Notes under the pieces: generated by a model
Seen by the model: the letters and a program-made list of their open reading frames with translations, nothing else
Database searches by the model: none
Told to the model about the DNA's origin: nothing
Assembly: GCA_018127085.1 (NCBI GenBank)
Contig: CM030722.1
Coordinates: 62,001 to 126,000, forward strand
Reading direction: 5' to 3'
Source of the DNA: Pneumocystis sp. 'macacae'
Taxonomy: Eukaryota; Ascomycota; Pneumocystomycetes; Pneumocystales; Pneumocystaceae
Length of the DNA stretch: 64,000 bases
Shown: positions 24,173 to 38,117 of the stretch, piece after piece
How positions within the stretch are numbered: the first letter of the stretch is position 1
How the letters are laid out: each line of letters opens with the position of its first letter
Position numbers and translations under genes: made by a program

Positions 24173-24776
24173 ATGGGTCCACTGGTCTTACCGTCTTTTT
24201 TTCCACAAGATCTTCATTATTTATGGTATAAACCGTGCAATTCATTGGTAGAATCAGGAAATCCGGATGGAAAATCTCAATTAGATCTTGATGAGGCAGA
24301 ATATGAAAATAAGGCAAGTTTTTGAAAAAAAAAGAAGAAAAATGTTTATAAATTTGCAGAAAAGAGTGATACGATTGTTTGGATCAACATGGATAAGACC
24401 AGTAGGAATACAGCAAACGATTCATGAACAGGAAGAGCTTGAATCTGCGATGAATGAGGATATAGATGAAGACGAAGAAATCAACCAAGAAGACCCATCT
24501 TTGGGAGAAGGAGGGTTGGACGATGTTGATGAGGTGGATTTAGATGCTGCTATACCCGAGGCAGTAAGTTCTGAACAAGAGTCTGATGAATTTGAGAGTA
24601 GTTTTCAGAGTTTTCAACAGTCCCGCAATCAGAGAAGACAATTAGTTGAATCAGGTATTGGCATTGTAACAAGTCCATTTGGGAATTTGAGACAAAGGAC
24701 TCTAGAAATTGATTTGGAGGCAAATACAGATGAGGGAGATGCTATGAGTTGGGATGGAAATGTCATAGCAGAATAA
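24173..24776 (+). CDS. APC15: anaphase-promoting complex subunit Apc15/Mnd2-like, 2 exons with GC-AG intron
   Basis: Exons 24173-24313 and 24360-24776 give about 185 residues. The N-terminus VLPSFFPQDLHYLWYKPCNS follows the APC15 pattern (PSLFP...LWF...PC). Exon 2 opens with KRVIRLFGSTWIRPVGIQQT, a segment typical of fungal Apc15, and is followed by the usual long acidic tail (NEDIDEDEEINQEDPS). APC15 helps the mitotic checkpoint complex turn over on APC/C. The two parts only join in frame if the intron starts GCAAGT rather than GT; it is 46 nt and ends TTTGCAG. Short length and acidity match the family. The fit depends mainly on two short motifs. Confidence 0.72.
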
Positions 24777-25579
24777 GCTATTCTTTCTTTTTGTTTTTAA
24801 AAAATGTTAGCAATAAATCAAGAGTTAAAGGATGTTTAAATATTTGTTGTAGTTTGTTTTTGTTATGTTTTGCATTTGATTGAAAAAATACAGAGGAACT
24901 GTTTAAAAGCAAGAGATTATGTTTTATATTTTATTAGACGTATCTTAGGAGCTTTAAAGAAATCAAAATACTAGATAGAAACATTTTTAAATTCTATTTT
25001 TTTTGTTAACAATTTTTCAAAACCTGTGTATTAAACTATAAAGTACAAATTGAATTTTTTAAAATTCTTTCAAGTTTAGATTTATTATAAAAGGTTTAAA
25101 AACAGTAAAGCAAAAGTATTTAGAAACTAATAAATATATATATTTCATAGATAACTTCTAAAAATAGTATAACTAAATTCTAATATTTAATCATTATATA
25201 TTTCAAAATATTATTCAGTAAAATATTTTTTGTACTTTTATATGTATAAAAAAACTATAAAAATATTTAAATTTAATTAAAACTCTTGTTTTTATGTGTT
25301 TTTTATTATTGTTATTCTTTAATTAATAAATATTTAATTTTTCTTTTTATTGAAAAAAAGAAATACTGGAAAATAAAGTTAATCTTATCAACTTTATGAT
25401 TTTTCTCTGAGAAAAATTTAAAATATGATTATGAAATATATTTAAATACTGATAACGTATGATATCTAGGTTTTTACGGATTCGACAAGTATCGACTAAT
25501 TTTAAATTAAGTTTCTCAAAAAAAAAAGCATTCAAAATTGTAGGCTTATATAGAATTCTTTATTTTGTTAGAAAGGTTT
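24777..25579. other. AT-rich intergenic region
   Basis: About 800 bp of A/T-rich sequence with long poly-T and poly-A tracts. No coding frame, RNA gene or repeat unit is supportable. It should hold the APC15 terminator and the promoter of the JmjC gene. Confidence 0.5.
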
Positions 25580-28470
<2,891 letters not shown>

Positions 28471-29091
28471 TATTTTTTGGTATTTTTAATATAAAAAATC
28501 TTAATATTAAAGACTATAATATCTTAAGAATTAATAAAAACAACTTATAGAATCTAATAAATATAAACTGCGAAATATGGCAAACATAAATTGTGAAATC
28601 TAGCAAATATAATTTAGAGATCGGGTTTAAATTGTTATTTTTGTAAGAATATTTTATTTTTTTATAATTATATATATAAATGAACATTGAATATTAGTTT
28701 TGTACATATTATATTTAAAAACAACTATAACACATATATAGTATAAAATTTATAAAATATTTTCTGAATGTTAAAAATATTATTTAAAATGTTTATTTTA
28801 ACATCATTACTTGAATCTAAAATTTAATCAACATATATCATAATATATTGATTTCTATATTTTAATATTAAAAATCAATTTATCTAGGTATATATTGACC
28901 GATATTAATTATTTAAACTTCTATAAATACAACATTAATAGATTTTAAATTTTAAATAATCTATAAAATAATTTATTTTTTTATTAAAATTCTATAAATA
29001 TTGAAAATCACAAATATAAAAAAAACTGAATAGTAGAAAAAATATAACTTATTTTTTCTAATATTGTAACTTAAAAATTAAAATTTAAATA
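28471..29091. other. converging AT-rich spacer
   Basis: About 620 bp between the stops of the KDM4-like gene and citrate synthase. Nearly pure A/T with TATATA tracts at about 28670-28680. Nothing else is supported. Confidence 0.5.
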
Positions 29092-30927
29092 TTAATTAGA
29101 AAACATTTTAATAAATGCATCTGTGCTAAACGATTTAGGACGCTCAAGAGGAAGACCTAATGCACGATCCCAAACAAGCTAAAGAAATACATTAGAAAAG
29201 AATATTTTTAAAAATAAAATACTTGAGAAAGTACACCGAGTGCACGAGAAATGCCTAAAAATATTGAATAATAAAAAATAATAGCTAATAACGTACCAAA
29301 AAGCACTGTATAAAATTGCTGTTCAACCAATCCATAATATCTTAGTAAAATCCCTGAATGCGCATCAACGTTTGGATAAGGGTTCTTAGTTTTCCCATGT
29401 TCAAGTAAAACGGAAGGTGCAACTTCATATATCATTGAAACAAGTTTAAACATAGGATCATCTATAATGGTTAAGAAAACAATTAATAATTAAAAAAATA
29501 GATACCTGGTAAATATTTAAGAGCAAATTCACGTTGAACTGTATATCGTGGATCTGTCTTTCTTAACACAGCATGGCCTAAAATATATAGAAAAAAGAAT
29601 ATAATAAATAATATATACCGTATCCAGGAATAACTTTTCCAGCATTAAGAGTAGACCATAAGTAATCTTTAATTTTTTCTTTAGTAATATCTGCTCCAAT
29701 CTCTTTTTTCATAGCTAAAATCCAATTTAAAACTTCCTGATTAGCAAGACCATGAAGAGGCCCAGCAAGACCATTTAATCCAGCACTAAACGAAAGCATA
29801 GGAGAACTCAAAGCACTTCCCACTAAATGAGTTGTATGAGCACTCACATTTCCACCTTCATGATCTGAATGAATTGTAAGATAAAGCCGAAGAAGCTCAT
29901 TGAATTCTTCATTATCAGAAAACCCAAGAATATTAGATAAATTCCAACTATAGTCTTTGGATTTGGAAATAGGAGCAACTTTCCCATCCTTATATATGTT
30001 TCGATAAATCCTTCCAGCAATATTAGGAAGCTTTGCAATAATATCCATGCAATCCTTAGAATAATATAAGTCTAAATATAAAAAAAAGGGTAAATTTACA
30101 TCAAAACAATATACCCAATAGTCCTTTTTATTAATACCTTTTGCATACGCTGCACTAAAAGAAGAAACTTGCTCTAATGCCGTAATAGCTAAAATATGTA
30201 AATAAAAAAAATGTATTTTTGAAAATAACCTAAAGAAAACTGTGCCATTGGATGCAAATTGGATGGGCATCGATCAATAAGCTCTTCAAGAAATTCAGGA
30301 ATATCAGAACGAGCTGCCCATTCCTCTGAAATTTCTTTTACTTGTTCTTGCGTGGGTATTTCACCAGTTAGTAATAGCCAAAAAAGCCCTACTCATAAAC
30401 ATTCTTCTATTATTTTATATATAATATACCTTCAGGCAATGGTTGAGTTCCCATAGGCGCCTTTGGAAGTCTTCTCTGGCATTCCGGAATAGTCAGCCCT
30501 CGAAAACGTATGCCTTCTTCAGGATCTAAGACAGATCCTTCCCAAACAAGACCCTAGTTAAAAATTCAGGATAAATAAAGAAGAATAAAGTAAGAACTTT
30601 GATTCCACGCATACCACCATATACTTGGTCTAAGGTTACTTCTCCCAATGTTTTTTTGCCATATTTTGTACGCAATTCTCGCATTTTTTCTTGTTCTTGA
30701 GGAATAATTTCTATAAGTCTTGTTTTTAATGTCTAGACAAAAATCAATTTAACATAAAAAAGCTAAAATAAAGATCCTTTTTTACTTACCGTTCCCATAC
30801 AACGGATACCTAATAACGATCTTTGAAAAATCTACATCAATATAAGAATTTTTAGCAAAAATAGAATATATACAGGTCCAGTATAGCGTCTTAGAAAAAT
30901 TCCTTTTATTTCTATCTTTAAGGCCAT
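29092..30927 (-). CDS. CIT1: mitochondrial citrate synthase, about 11 exons
   Basis: The start ATG at 30927 gives a short basic leader ([15 protein letters not shown]), then the usual [40 protein letters not shown]. Downstream blocks are [60 protein letters not shown], and the active site with the catalytic histidines in [20 protein letters not shown] and [12 protein letters not shown]. Then [40 protein letters not shown] and [17 protein letters not shown]. It condenses acetyl-CoA and oxaloacetate in the TCA cycle. Introns are 38-60 nt. The join after YWVYCFD uses the acceptor TTCTAAG, which restores the family length exactly. No peroxisomal targeting end is present. Confidence 0.95.
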
Positions 30928-31502
30928 CTTATAAATCCTTAAATATTAATTTATGACAAATCAGAGTTAGCACAAACTTTTATACACTTAATATTAAAAT
31001 ATATACGTAAAGTTCTCAATTGTATATATGACACAAGACTATACACGTTTCGATGTTTCGTATGCTCCTATTTCAAAAATATATGTGTTTCCTTTCAAAA
31101 TATGTTTAATTAATAACTATTTAGCAAATGTAAAAACTAGTTGTTTGTATCTAAAACATGTCATTAATAACGAAAAAAATGCCATTTTCAATTAAAATTA
31201 TGTCGTTTACACTAAAAGAATTGTTTTTTTGTGTAATATATACTTTCCTCCTGCTAATAGAAGTTTATTCTGAAATTTGGGGATTTTTTGGTTTTTCAAT
31301 CCAATGTGCATCATCGATCGCTTAAAATCTAATTTTAAAAGCGAACTCAGTTCTCCGTGCAAAGTTGCTACTCTTGTACTAGGAAAAATTATATGATAAA
31401 TTCTAATATTTACATAGATTTTACATACATAATACGTTAATATACATATTGGCAATATTTTTGATAGATATTTTGAATTTATAACATCCTGGTTATTAAA
31501 AT
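30928..31502. other. divergent spacer CIT1 / HSE1
   Basis: About 575 bp between the divergent starts. AT-rich; a small opposite-strand open frame at 31207-31524 has no recognisable domain and overlaps the HSE1 start. Probably promoters only. Confidence 0.5.
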
Positions 31503-33098
31503 ATGGGACAAAAATTAGAGACAATTGAAAATCTTATTTGTATAAAAAAGCTAGAAAAACGCATATCTAACAATATTGAGTTAGGCCGTTCTACAGATGA
31601 ATATTTAACACAAGAAAATTGGGCGTATATTATGGATGTATGCGATTTTTTAAATCAAGGTGGTGATATGTATGCAGAGTTTTTTAGAAGGTAGAATATG
31701 CTTATATATTTCAGTAAATCTGTAGTATTTGTGCTCCAAAAGCGTTTTTTATGCAGAAATACAAATATCCAATTATATTCTTTAAGTGTATGCAAGGTTT
31801 ATATGAACAATAAAGCTTATGAATTATAGCTTGTAGAAGCACTTGTAAAAAATTGTGGATCCGATTTTCACCGAGAAATAGGATCTAAAGAGTTCATAGA
31901 GACACTTTTTAAAGTATTTGAAGATTCAGTATGCTATATTTTATATATTTTTCGTATCTAAATATACAGCATACACATTCTATGGTTAAGGAGCGTATAC
32001 TGTCATTGATTCAACAATGGGCAGTTGATTTTGTGTCGGATCCATCTTTCCGTTTTGTAAGGCAAAAATATGACCAACTTAAATCCGAATATAAATATAT
32101 GAAAAAAGGTAAATAATTTTTTATAAATGAATTATATAAAATTTATTAGATTCAGCAACCAAAGATGAGTTGGATGAGCTTAGAGAAAAAGAAGAGAAAG
32201 AGCTTCAACTAGCATTAGCACTTTCTTTAGAAGAAAGTGCTGAACGTAAAAGTTTTCAAAAAAACATAAAATATAATGAAGAACGTGTCTTGACACCTAA
32301 ACAATTTTCTTTTCCAACACCTACATTCAAAGTAAAAGCCTTGTATGACTTTCAAGCATCTGAACCGGGTGAATTGTCATTTCGGAAAGGAAATGTAATT
32401 ACTGTTTTAGAAACAACATATAAAGATTGGTGGCATGGATCTTTAAACACTATGGTGGGAATTTTTCCTGTTAATTATGTTGAAAGACTTTTAGAGCCTA
32501 CTCCAGATGAACTTAGAAAAGAAATGGAAGATGAAATAAAAGTCTTGTCTTTTGAAGAAAATATTGAAAAATTATTGGAAATATTAAGTAATGTCGATTC
32601 AATTGAAAACAATAATATTATAGAAAATGATCAGTTTCAGGTAATTTTAAGAATTATATTTTTAAATTTTATAAAATTTTAGAATCTTTATCATTTGACA
32701 TTAACAATTCGTTCAAAACTTGTAAAACTGATCAAAAAATATGCTCAAAAAAAAGGTTTTTTAAAAATATCAAAAGTTTTTGTTTAAATTTTATAGATGA
32801 TATTATATCTCTTAATGAAAGATTTACTAAGGCTATAAAAGACTATGAAATTCTTATGGAAAAATCTATGACACATTTTAGTCATACATCTTCATATAAC
32901 TCTTCTGTTAAACAATCTAATGCACCTGTGTGCGATGATTTACAAAAACGTTCATATCAGCTAAATATCGTTGTTGAAAATGAAGATATGAATAATTCAG
33001 CGGAATTATATTATTTAACAGCTTTTCGTGATCAACATATACAAGATACTTCTTTTGAAAATACAGAAAATCATCCAAAAACAGCGAAATCGACATAA
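31503..33098 (+). CDS. HSE1: Hse1/STAM ESCRT-0 subunit: VHS, UIM, SH3, GAT, about 7 exons
   Basis: VHS domain: STDEYLTQENWAYIMDVCDF, then across a 44-nt intron KSVVFVLQKRFLCRNTNIQL, LVEALVKNCGSDFHREIGSK and WAVDFVSDPSFRFVRQKYDQ. A ubiquitin-interacting motif EEKELQLALALSLEES follows. The SH3 domain runs KVKALYDFQASEPGELSFRK to GIFPVNYVERL. A GAT-like helical part follows (DDIISLNERFTKAIKDYEIL). Hse1 with Vps27 sorts ubiquitinated cargo at endosomes. The extreme N-terminus (first 30 residues) is not family-like, so the start may lie in a missed exon or just before STDEYL. The C-terminal Pro/Gln-rich tail seen in yeast is mostly absent. Confidence 0.9.
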
Positions 33099-33449
33099 AT
33101 ATTGTAGAAATATAAGCTCTATATTTTATAAATTATTCAAGATATATTTTTTTATTCATGAATATATTAATCCAATACAGTTTTTGGATTTATTAATATT
33201 TGAAGGGAGTTTCAGAGCTTTTATTTATCTACAATATATATTTACTTTTTAAATACTTCTGGACTATACAAAAAAGTATTTGTATGAACTGGAATAAGTT
33301 TTTCAAAATGTCTTGTTAATAGAGAAACTAAAGTTGTAATAAACTCTATTACTTTATTTTGGAAGGAAAAGAAGTGAAACAATTACTTTTAATAAAATAT
33401 GATAAAATTTTATATTATAAAAAAGCATCGTCGATCGTGATTTTTCTTT
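33099..33449. other. short AT-rich intergenic region
   Basis: About 350 bp of AT-rich DNA between HSE1 and the next gene on the same strand. No coding or RNA feature is supported. Confidence 0.5.
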
Positions 33450-34750
33450 ATGACTCGGAGTAAAGCAGTAGAGTTAATTTTTCTGGGAACTGGTATGTAA
33501 AGTTTTTAGGAATTATATAAATGTTTTTACGTATTAGGTACATCAAGTTCTGTACCATCCATTCATTGTTTGACACAAAACCCGCCTACTTGCTCTGTTT
33601 GTATCGATGCGACATATTCTCAGTCTAAAAACCGCCGAAGAAATACAGGTGCTGTAATCCTTATTAAAGACTATAGTGGAGATCGTAAAACGCTTGTTAT
33701 TGATTGCGGAAAAACATTTCATGGTTTGATTTTTTTAGATAAATGTGTTTTTTATGACATTTAGCAGAAGCAACATTGGAATATTTTCCCCGATATTCTT
33801 TAAGAAGAATTGATGCATTATTGATTACTCATGTAAGTTTTTCTTTTAATATATTTTTATACTAATTTATAAGGCACATGCAGAGTATTATTTACAAATA
33901 AAATATAATAAATGATTAATGAAAATAGTGCCGTTAATGGTTTAGATGATTTAAGAGGCTAGTAAAGCCCTTAAATGTCAGATGATGTGCTTAATTGTTT
34001 TTTAGGGTGGACATTAAGAGGGTTAGTTCAAGATTATATTGATATTTATCTTACATCAGAAACAATGAATGCTATATCTACTATGTACAACGTTTTTTTC
34101 AAAATTTACATTAATGTTTATAGGTTTCCATATTGTGTATATTCAGAAAAAGCAACTGGCGGAGGAGATGTTCCGTCTTTTCAATTCCACATTATAAGTC
34201 CGATCCACCCTTTTACTGTTGAATCCTGCGGAAATATAACTATATATCCACTTAGAGTTCAGCATGGTGTATTTCAGAACGAATATGGTATAAAACTTCC
34301 GTTTTATATTCTCGGATATCGTATAGATAACTTATCATATATTTCTGACGCAAATGATATCCCTGATGAAACAGTCAATATTATTAGAGGAACTGAGTTT
34401 TTAGTTCTTGTATACAGAATATTAACTTTTATTTTTTCAATTTTATAATAATGGTTTTTAGGATTCTTTAAGAGAACGACCTCATTTATCTCACTTTTCA
34501 ATCTCTCAAGTAATACATATTTCTTTTTTAAAAAATAGTTAAAAGCTTATACTAGGCACTTGATTTTGTATGTAGTTTGAGTCCTGATTTACCTAAAAAA
34601 ATATTTCTTATAGGGTTTGATCATTCAATACCACACGATGTCTTAGAAAAGCGACTCATTCAGGAAACTCAAAGTGGTATTCTTAAAGATACATGGATTG
34701 TTCCTGCATATGATGGAATGCGTGTCTGTTTAGTCGATTCAACGTTATAA
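33450..34750 (+). CDS. PhnP/LipB-like metallo-beta-lactamase fold hydrolase, about 7 exons
   Basis: MTRSKAVELIFLGTGTSSSV-PSIHCL is the usual start of this subfamily. The metal motif is rebuilt across two introns as ITHAHADAVNGLDDLR, the H-x-H-x-D-H-like loop of PhnP-type proteins with an Ala at the last site. Later elements: QHGVFQNEYGIKLPFYILGY, YISDANDIPDE (metal-bridging Asp), RPHLSHFSISQAL, and IFLIGFDHSIPHDVLEKRL with the final His. Relatives occur in S. pombe and plants; the substrate is unknown (cyclic phosphodiester-type chemistry is inferred from PhnP). The intron after GLDDLR needs a GC donor (GCTAGT) to stay in frame. Confidence 0.8.
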
Positions 34751-34985
34751 AACTGCTCTTTAAGTACACTAATTTATTCGTTTATCTATACACCTTTTTA
34801 CTGCGGGCTGGTTCCTTTACCCTTCAATTGTTTAATATTTGCATTTATATTCAAATATTTGTTTTTCATTTACTTGTTTATATTTTTGTATTTGCTTATA
34901 TATCCTCTTATCACTTATCTTTTTGGCCTTTTTAAGGATTTGTGGTAATTTTTGAGCCTGAAAAAAACAAAGTTTATAAAAATTT

Positions 34986-35837
34986 ATGAAATTTCCATTG
35001 AAATTACTTCTCCCAAAAGGGAAAGTAGATGTAATAGGAGCCTCAGATTTAGACTTTACAGTACCGCTTTATATTCAAAGTTCATGTGTATCAGTACTTA
35101 TTTCTATTATTCTTGGACGAGAAAGGTCCATTTTAACATCAGGGAAATTTAATATTGAAGAAAAAAAGAAATCAATGCTTATTTTATGTGGATATAAACG
35201 GGAAAAATTTATTCGTGAAATAATGTCTTTATATACACCAAATAAACAAGAAACACAGGAAGATATGAGTGAAAAAGAATCTAAAATATCTATAAAAAAA
35301 AAAGAACCTTTTTGGATAAAGGATGAGTTTGTAACTGGTGCTTGGATATTAGCAGCTGATAATATTGATATTATTTATGTTCCATCGTTGCGAGGACTTC
35401 GGGCTATTTTAACAGATTATCATTATTCTTCTGACCATTCTTCAGAAAATATATTAGCAATTTGGCCTTTTTTAAAAATTCATGAGACATCAGATGAATT
35501 TTCAGCACAAGGTCTTTCCAAAACAATAGCCTTAGCTATTGAGGCATCTGGAAATAAAAACCTTATATTTTGTGATTCTCTTTCTATACAGTTACCAATT
35601 CAGCTTCTTAATAGTAGTGTAAAGATATCTGGAATTTCTGCTTGTTCAGCAATTAAGCAAATCACTGTTGTTACTGTTCTTGAAAGATGGATAAGTGCAT
35701 TTTGGGAAATTGCTGGATTAGATGAACAAGGAAAAATGTACGGTATTTGGAAATATCATGGAAAATCTTGGAAAGTATCTTGGAAAGATATAGAAAACGG
35801 GGAAATAAGTGATATTGAGTATATACAACTTAACTAA
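34986..35837 (+). CDS. unrecognised 283-residue protein
   Basis: Single-exon protein that I cannot place in a family. It begins with a beta-rich KLLLPKGKVDVIGASDLDFT, has a hydrophobic stretch (SSCVSVLISIILGRERS), a Lys/Glu-rich linker, and then an alpha/beta-like segment (TIALAIEASGNKNLIFCDSL, GISACSAIKQITVVTVLERW). It has two Trp-rich patches (EPFWIKDEFVTGAWILAADN, GIWKYHGKSWKVSWKD). There is no signal peptide or membrane anchor. Codon use and orientation fit its neighbours. The AT-rich 3' gap to NUF2 is only 66 bp. Confidence 0.8.
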   Translation: MKFPLKLLLPKGKVDVIGASDLDFTVPLYIQSSCVSVLISIILGRERSILTSGKFNIEEKKKSMLILCGYKREKFIREIMSLYTPNKQETQEDMSEKESKISIKKKEPFWIKDEFVTGAWILAADNIDIIYVPSLRGLRAILTDYHYSSDHSSENILAIWPFLKIHETSDEFSAQGLSKTIALAIEASGNKNLIFCDSLSIQLPIQLLNSSVKISGISACSAIKQITVVTVLERWISAFWEIAGLDEQGKMYGIWKYHGKSWKVSWKDIENGEISDIEYIQLN

Positions 35838-35903
35838 AAGACAATACCGAAATACATTTGAGATATTATATCGATTTTGTCTAATATTTTAAATGATATA
35901 TAG

Positions 35904-37551
35904 TTATGAAGTGGCTGCTATTTCCATACATCGACTCATTTCATCTATATACAATTCGATATGATTTTTAAGTTTTGAATATTCACTTTGAACAGAGTTT
36001 ACCTCTGATTCAATATGAGAACGCAATTCAGATATCTTTTTCTCTGTCGATTCGATCATTGCTCTTTTTCTATCCATCTCATGGGCTCTTTCTGCTCTTT
36101 CGACTGTGATAATGTTATACTCTTTCCGTATTTCTGCCATTTTTTTCTGAGCAGTTTCACGTTTAGCTTCTGCAGATCGTTGAATTCTAGCAAGTTTATC
36201 TTCAGCATTTGCTAATTGTCGATTTAGTTGCTGCTATATATTAAAATTGATAAGTAAAATTTTATTAAAAACACCTGATCTTTAATTTCTACTTCACGTA
36301 CTTCCAATTCTTTCTGATCTACCATTTCTTGATGCTTGGCAACTTTACGGGATGCTTCTTCCACTCGAGCAATTTCAATTTCACATTCTTCCATTAATTT
36401 TATACAATTTAGTATATCCTACGCTAAATAAGAATTAAAAGGTTTTGAATAGAAAAAACCTGTTCAACGATCCCAATTACATCTATTTTGTTTTGAAGTT
36501 CTCTTGATTTTCTTTCCAATGATGCTATAGAGCTTTTTTCTGAAGCTAATGATGTTCCCATATCTGAAATAAGCTGCTTTAATTTTTCTGGAGAATGTAC
36601 AATTCTAGATCGAAGTTTCATGCATTCTTGTTTAGTATTAACTGTAATGAATTGATTGTTTGTCTTTTACAATTATTAAATATTGAATAAAAATAATGGT
36701 TACTTAGTACCAAGCGTTCAGCAATCTCTGCTTTTTCTCTTTTTAAAACATCAATTTCATTTGTAAGAGTAGTTTGTACTTTTTTTAATTCCCGGAGGTC
36801 ATTTGTAAGTCCAATATTAATCTCTTTTGACTTTTTAATTAATGATACTTCGTCTTCTTGTTTTATTTTTAATTTTTTGAGTTGTTCTGACAAATTTTGG
36901 TTCTGAAAAACAAGATTTTGATTTCTAGAGATATAAGAATCCTAAAAAAATTAATATTACAAAACATCATGTATTATACATACTGCTTTTTGTGCATGCG
37001 TTTCAAAAACAGGCATACGTTCTTCTCTAAATTTCGCAAAATTGATAACCGCAGAAAGTATTTTCTTAACACGTATTGGTTCTGGTTTTACTAAATCGCG
37101 GATTGAAAAATCATCAATGCCAACTTCTGTCATTAATTTCACTCTGTATATTATCAATAGATATTTTTGGAAATTTTATAAAAAAAACAAACAATTTTTG
37201 ATAAAATATAATAAGGCTTAAAGAATCCATGTATATTTCCTAAAAATAGTTGGAAAGAAATTGAATATTTTTGCAAACGTACTGAATGTTCTAACTCATC
37301 ATGACATGCACGAACAGCATTATCATAATTTTCCCAAGTAATACCCATTAATATATCAGAAAAAGCCTCATAAACAAGTTTCATTCTTTGCGTGCTCGGT
37401 TTAGTAAGATCCTCTTCAGAAAATGGAATTCCCAATTCTTATTAATATTAAATTTTCTAAAATTTTATGGAAATCTTTAAGAAGAAATACCTGTCATACA
37501 TTGAAGAATTTCAGGGGGTTTTAATGTAGGAAATATGTAGTTGCTTGTCAT
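35904..37551 (-). CDS. NUF2: Nuf2 kinetochore protein (Ndc80 complex), multi-exon
   Basis: Start at 37551: MTSNYIFPTLKPPEILQCMT, then across a 50-nt intron ELGIPFSEEDLTKPSTQRMK and LVYEAFSDILMGITWENYD. The calponin-homology part ends IDDFSIRDLVKPEPIRVKKI and SAVINFAKFREERMPVFE, nearly identical to the Nuf2 consensus. The rest is coiled coil with heptad-like Leu/Ile (KLKQLISDMGTSLASEKSSI, EMDRKRAMIESTEKKISELR). Nuf2 pairs with Ndc80 to bind microtubules at kinetochores. About six or seven introns. It diverges from FEP1 across a spacer with three RFX-like sites. Confidence 0.93.
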
Positions 37552-38117
37552 TTTTTTTAAAAAAATATATTTCTTTTTTAGAAAATTTTTTGTTTACGTT
37601 AATATATAATGTTTAAATTTCACCTGATACGTCGTCATAACAACGTTATATGAGAATTATAGTTCTTATAATTGTTGCTAGAGCAACGTTAGGTAGATTA
37701 CTTAAGTAGTTGCTATAACAACTTTACATGTAAAGAACTTTTTTATTTTTAAAATAATTTTTTTCAATATAAATTATTCTTAAAAAGAATTTAATATATT
37801 TTAATTATTTTTGTTTTATATTTTTATAATCTTTTTTTGAAATTAAATTGATTACTAATCATTATAATCAAGTTTCCGATTTATCACGATTAGAAACGTC
37901 AAATATCAAATATCTTTTTGAAAAAAACTATTTAAGAAAAACGAAAGAATAAGTCTATGATTAGTATAAATATTCGTGTAGAAGTATTGTAGTATTTGTG
38001 TAAGTGATATTTATAAAAAATTAAGAAAAAAAGTGGTGTTTTTAACCCTATTTTTAAGACTTTGGTACTAATATTGGTTAGAAAAGTTTTTAAAAAAAAG
38101 TATTAAAATATATTGAG
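37552..38117. promoter_or_regulatory. NUF2/FEP1 divergent promoter with three X-box-like sites
   Basis: About 565 bp. Three 14-nt imperfect palindromes of the RFX X-box type occur close together: GTCGTCATAACAAC (37631-37644), GTTGCTAGAGCAAC (37674-37687, arms GTTGCT/AGCAAC perfect) and GTTGCTATAACAAC (37709-37722). Start-to-start spacings are 43 and 35 nt. They lie 80-171 bp upstream of the NUF2 start and about 400-490 bp upstream of FEP1. The rest of the spacer is AT-rich. RFX binding is inferred from the half-site pattern. Confidence 0.6.
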
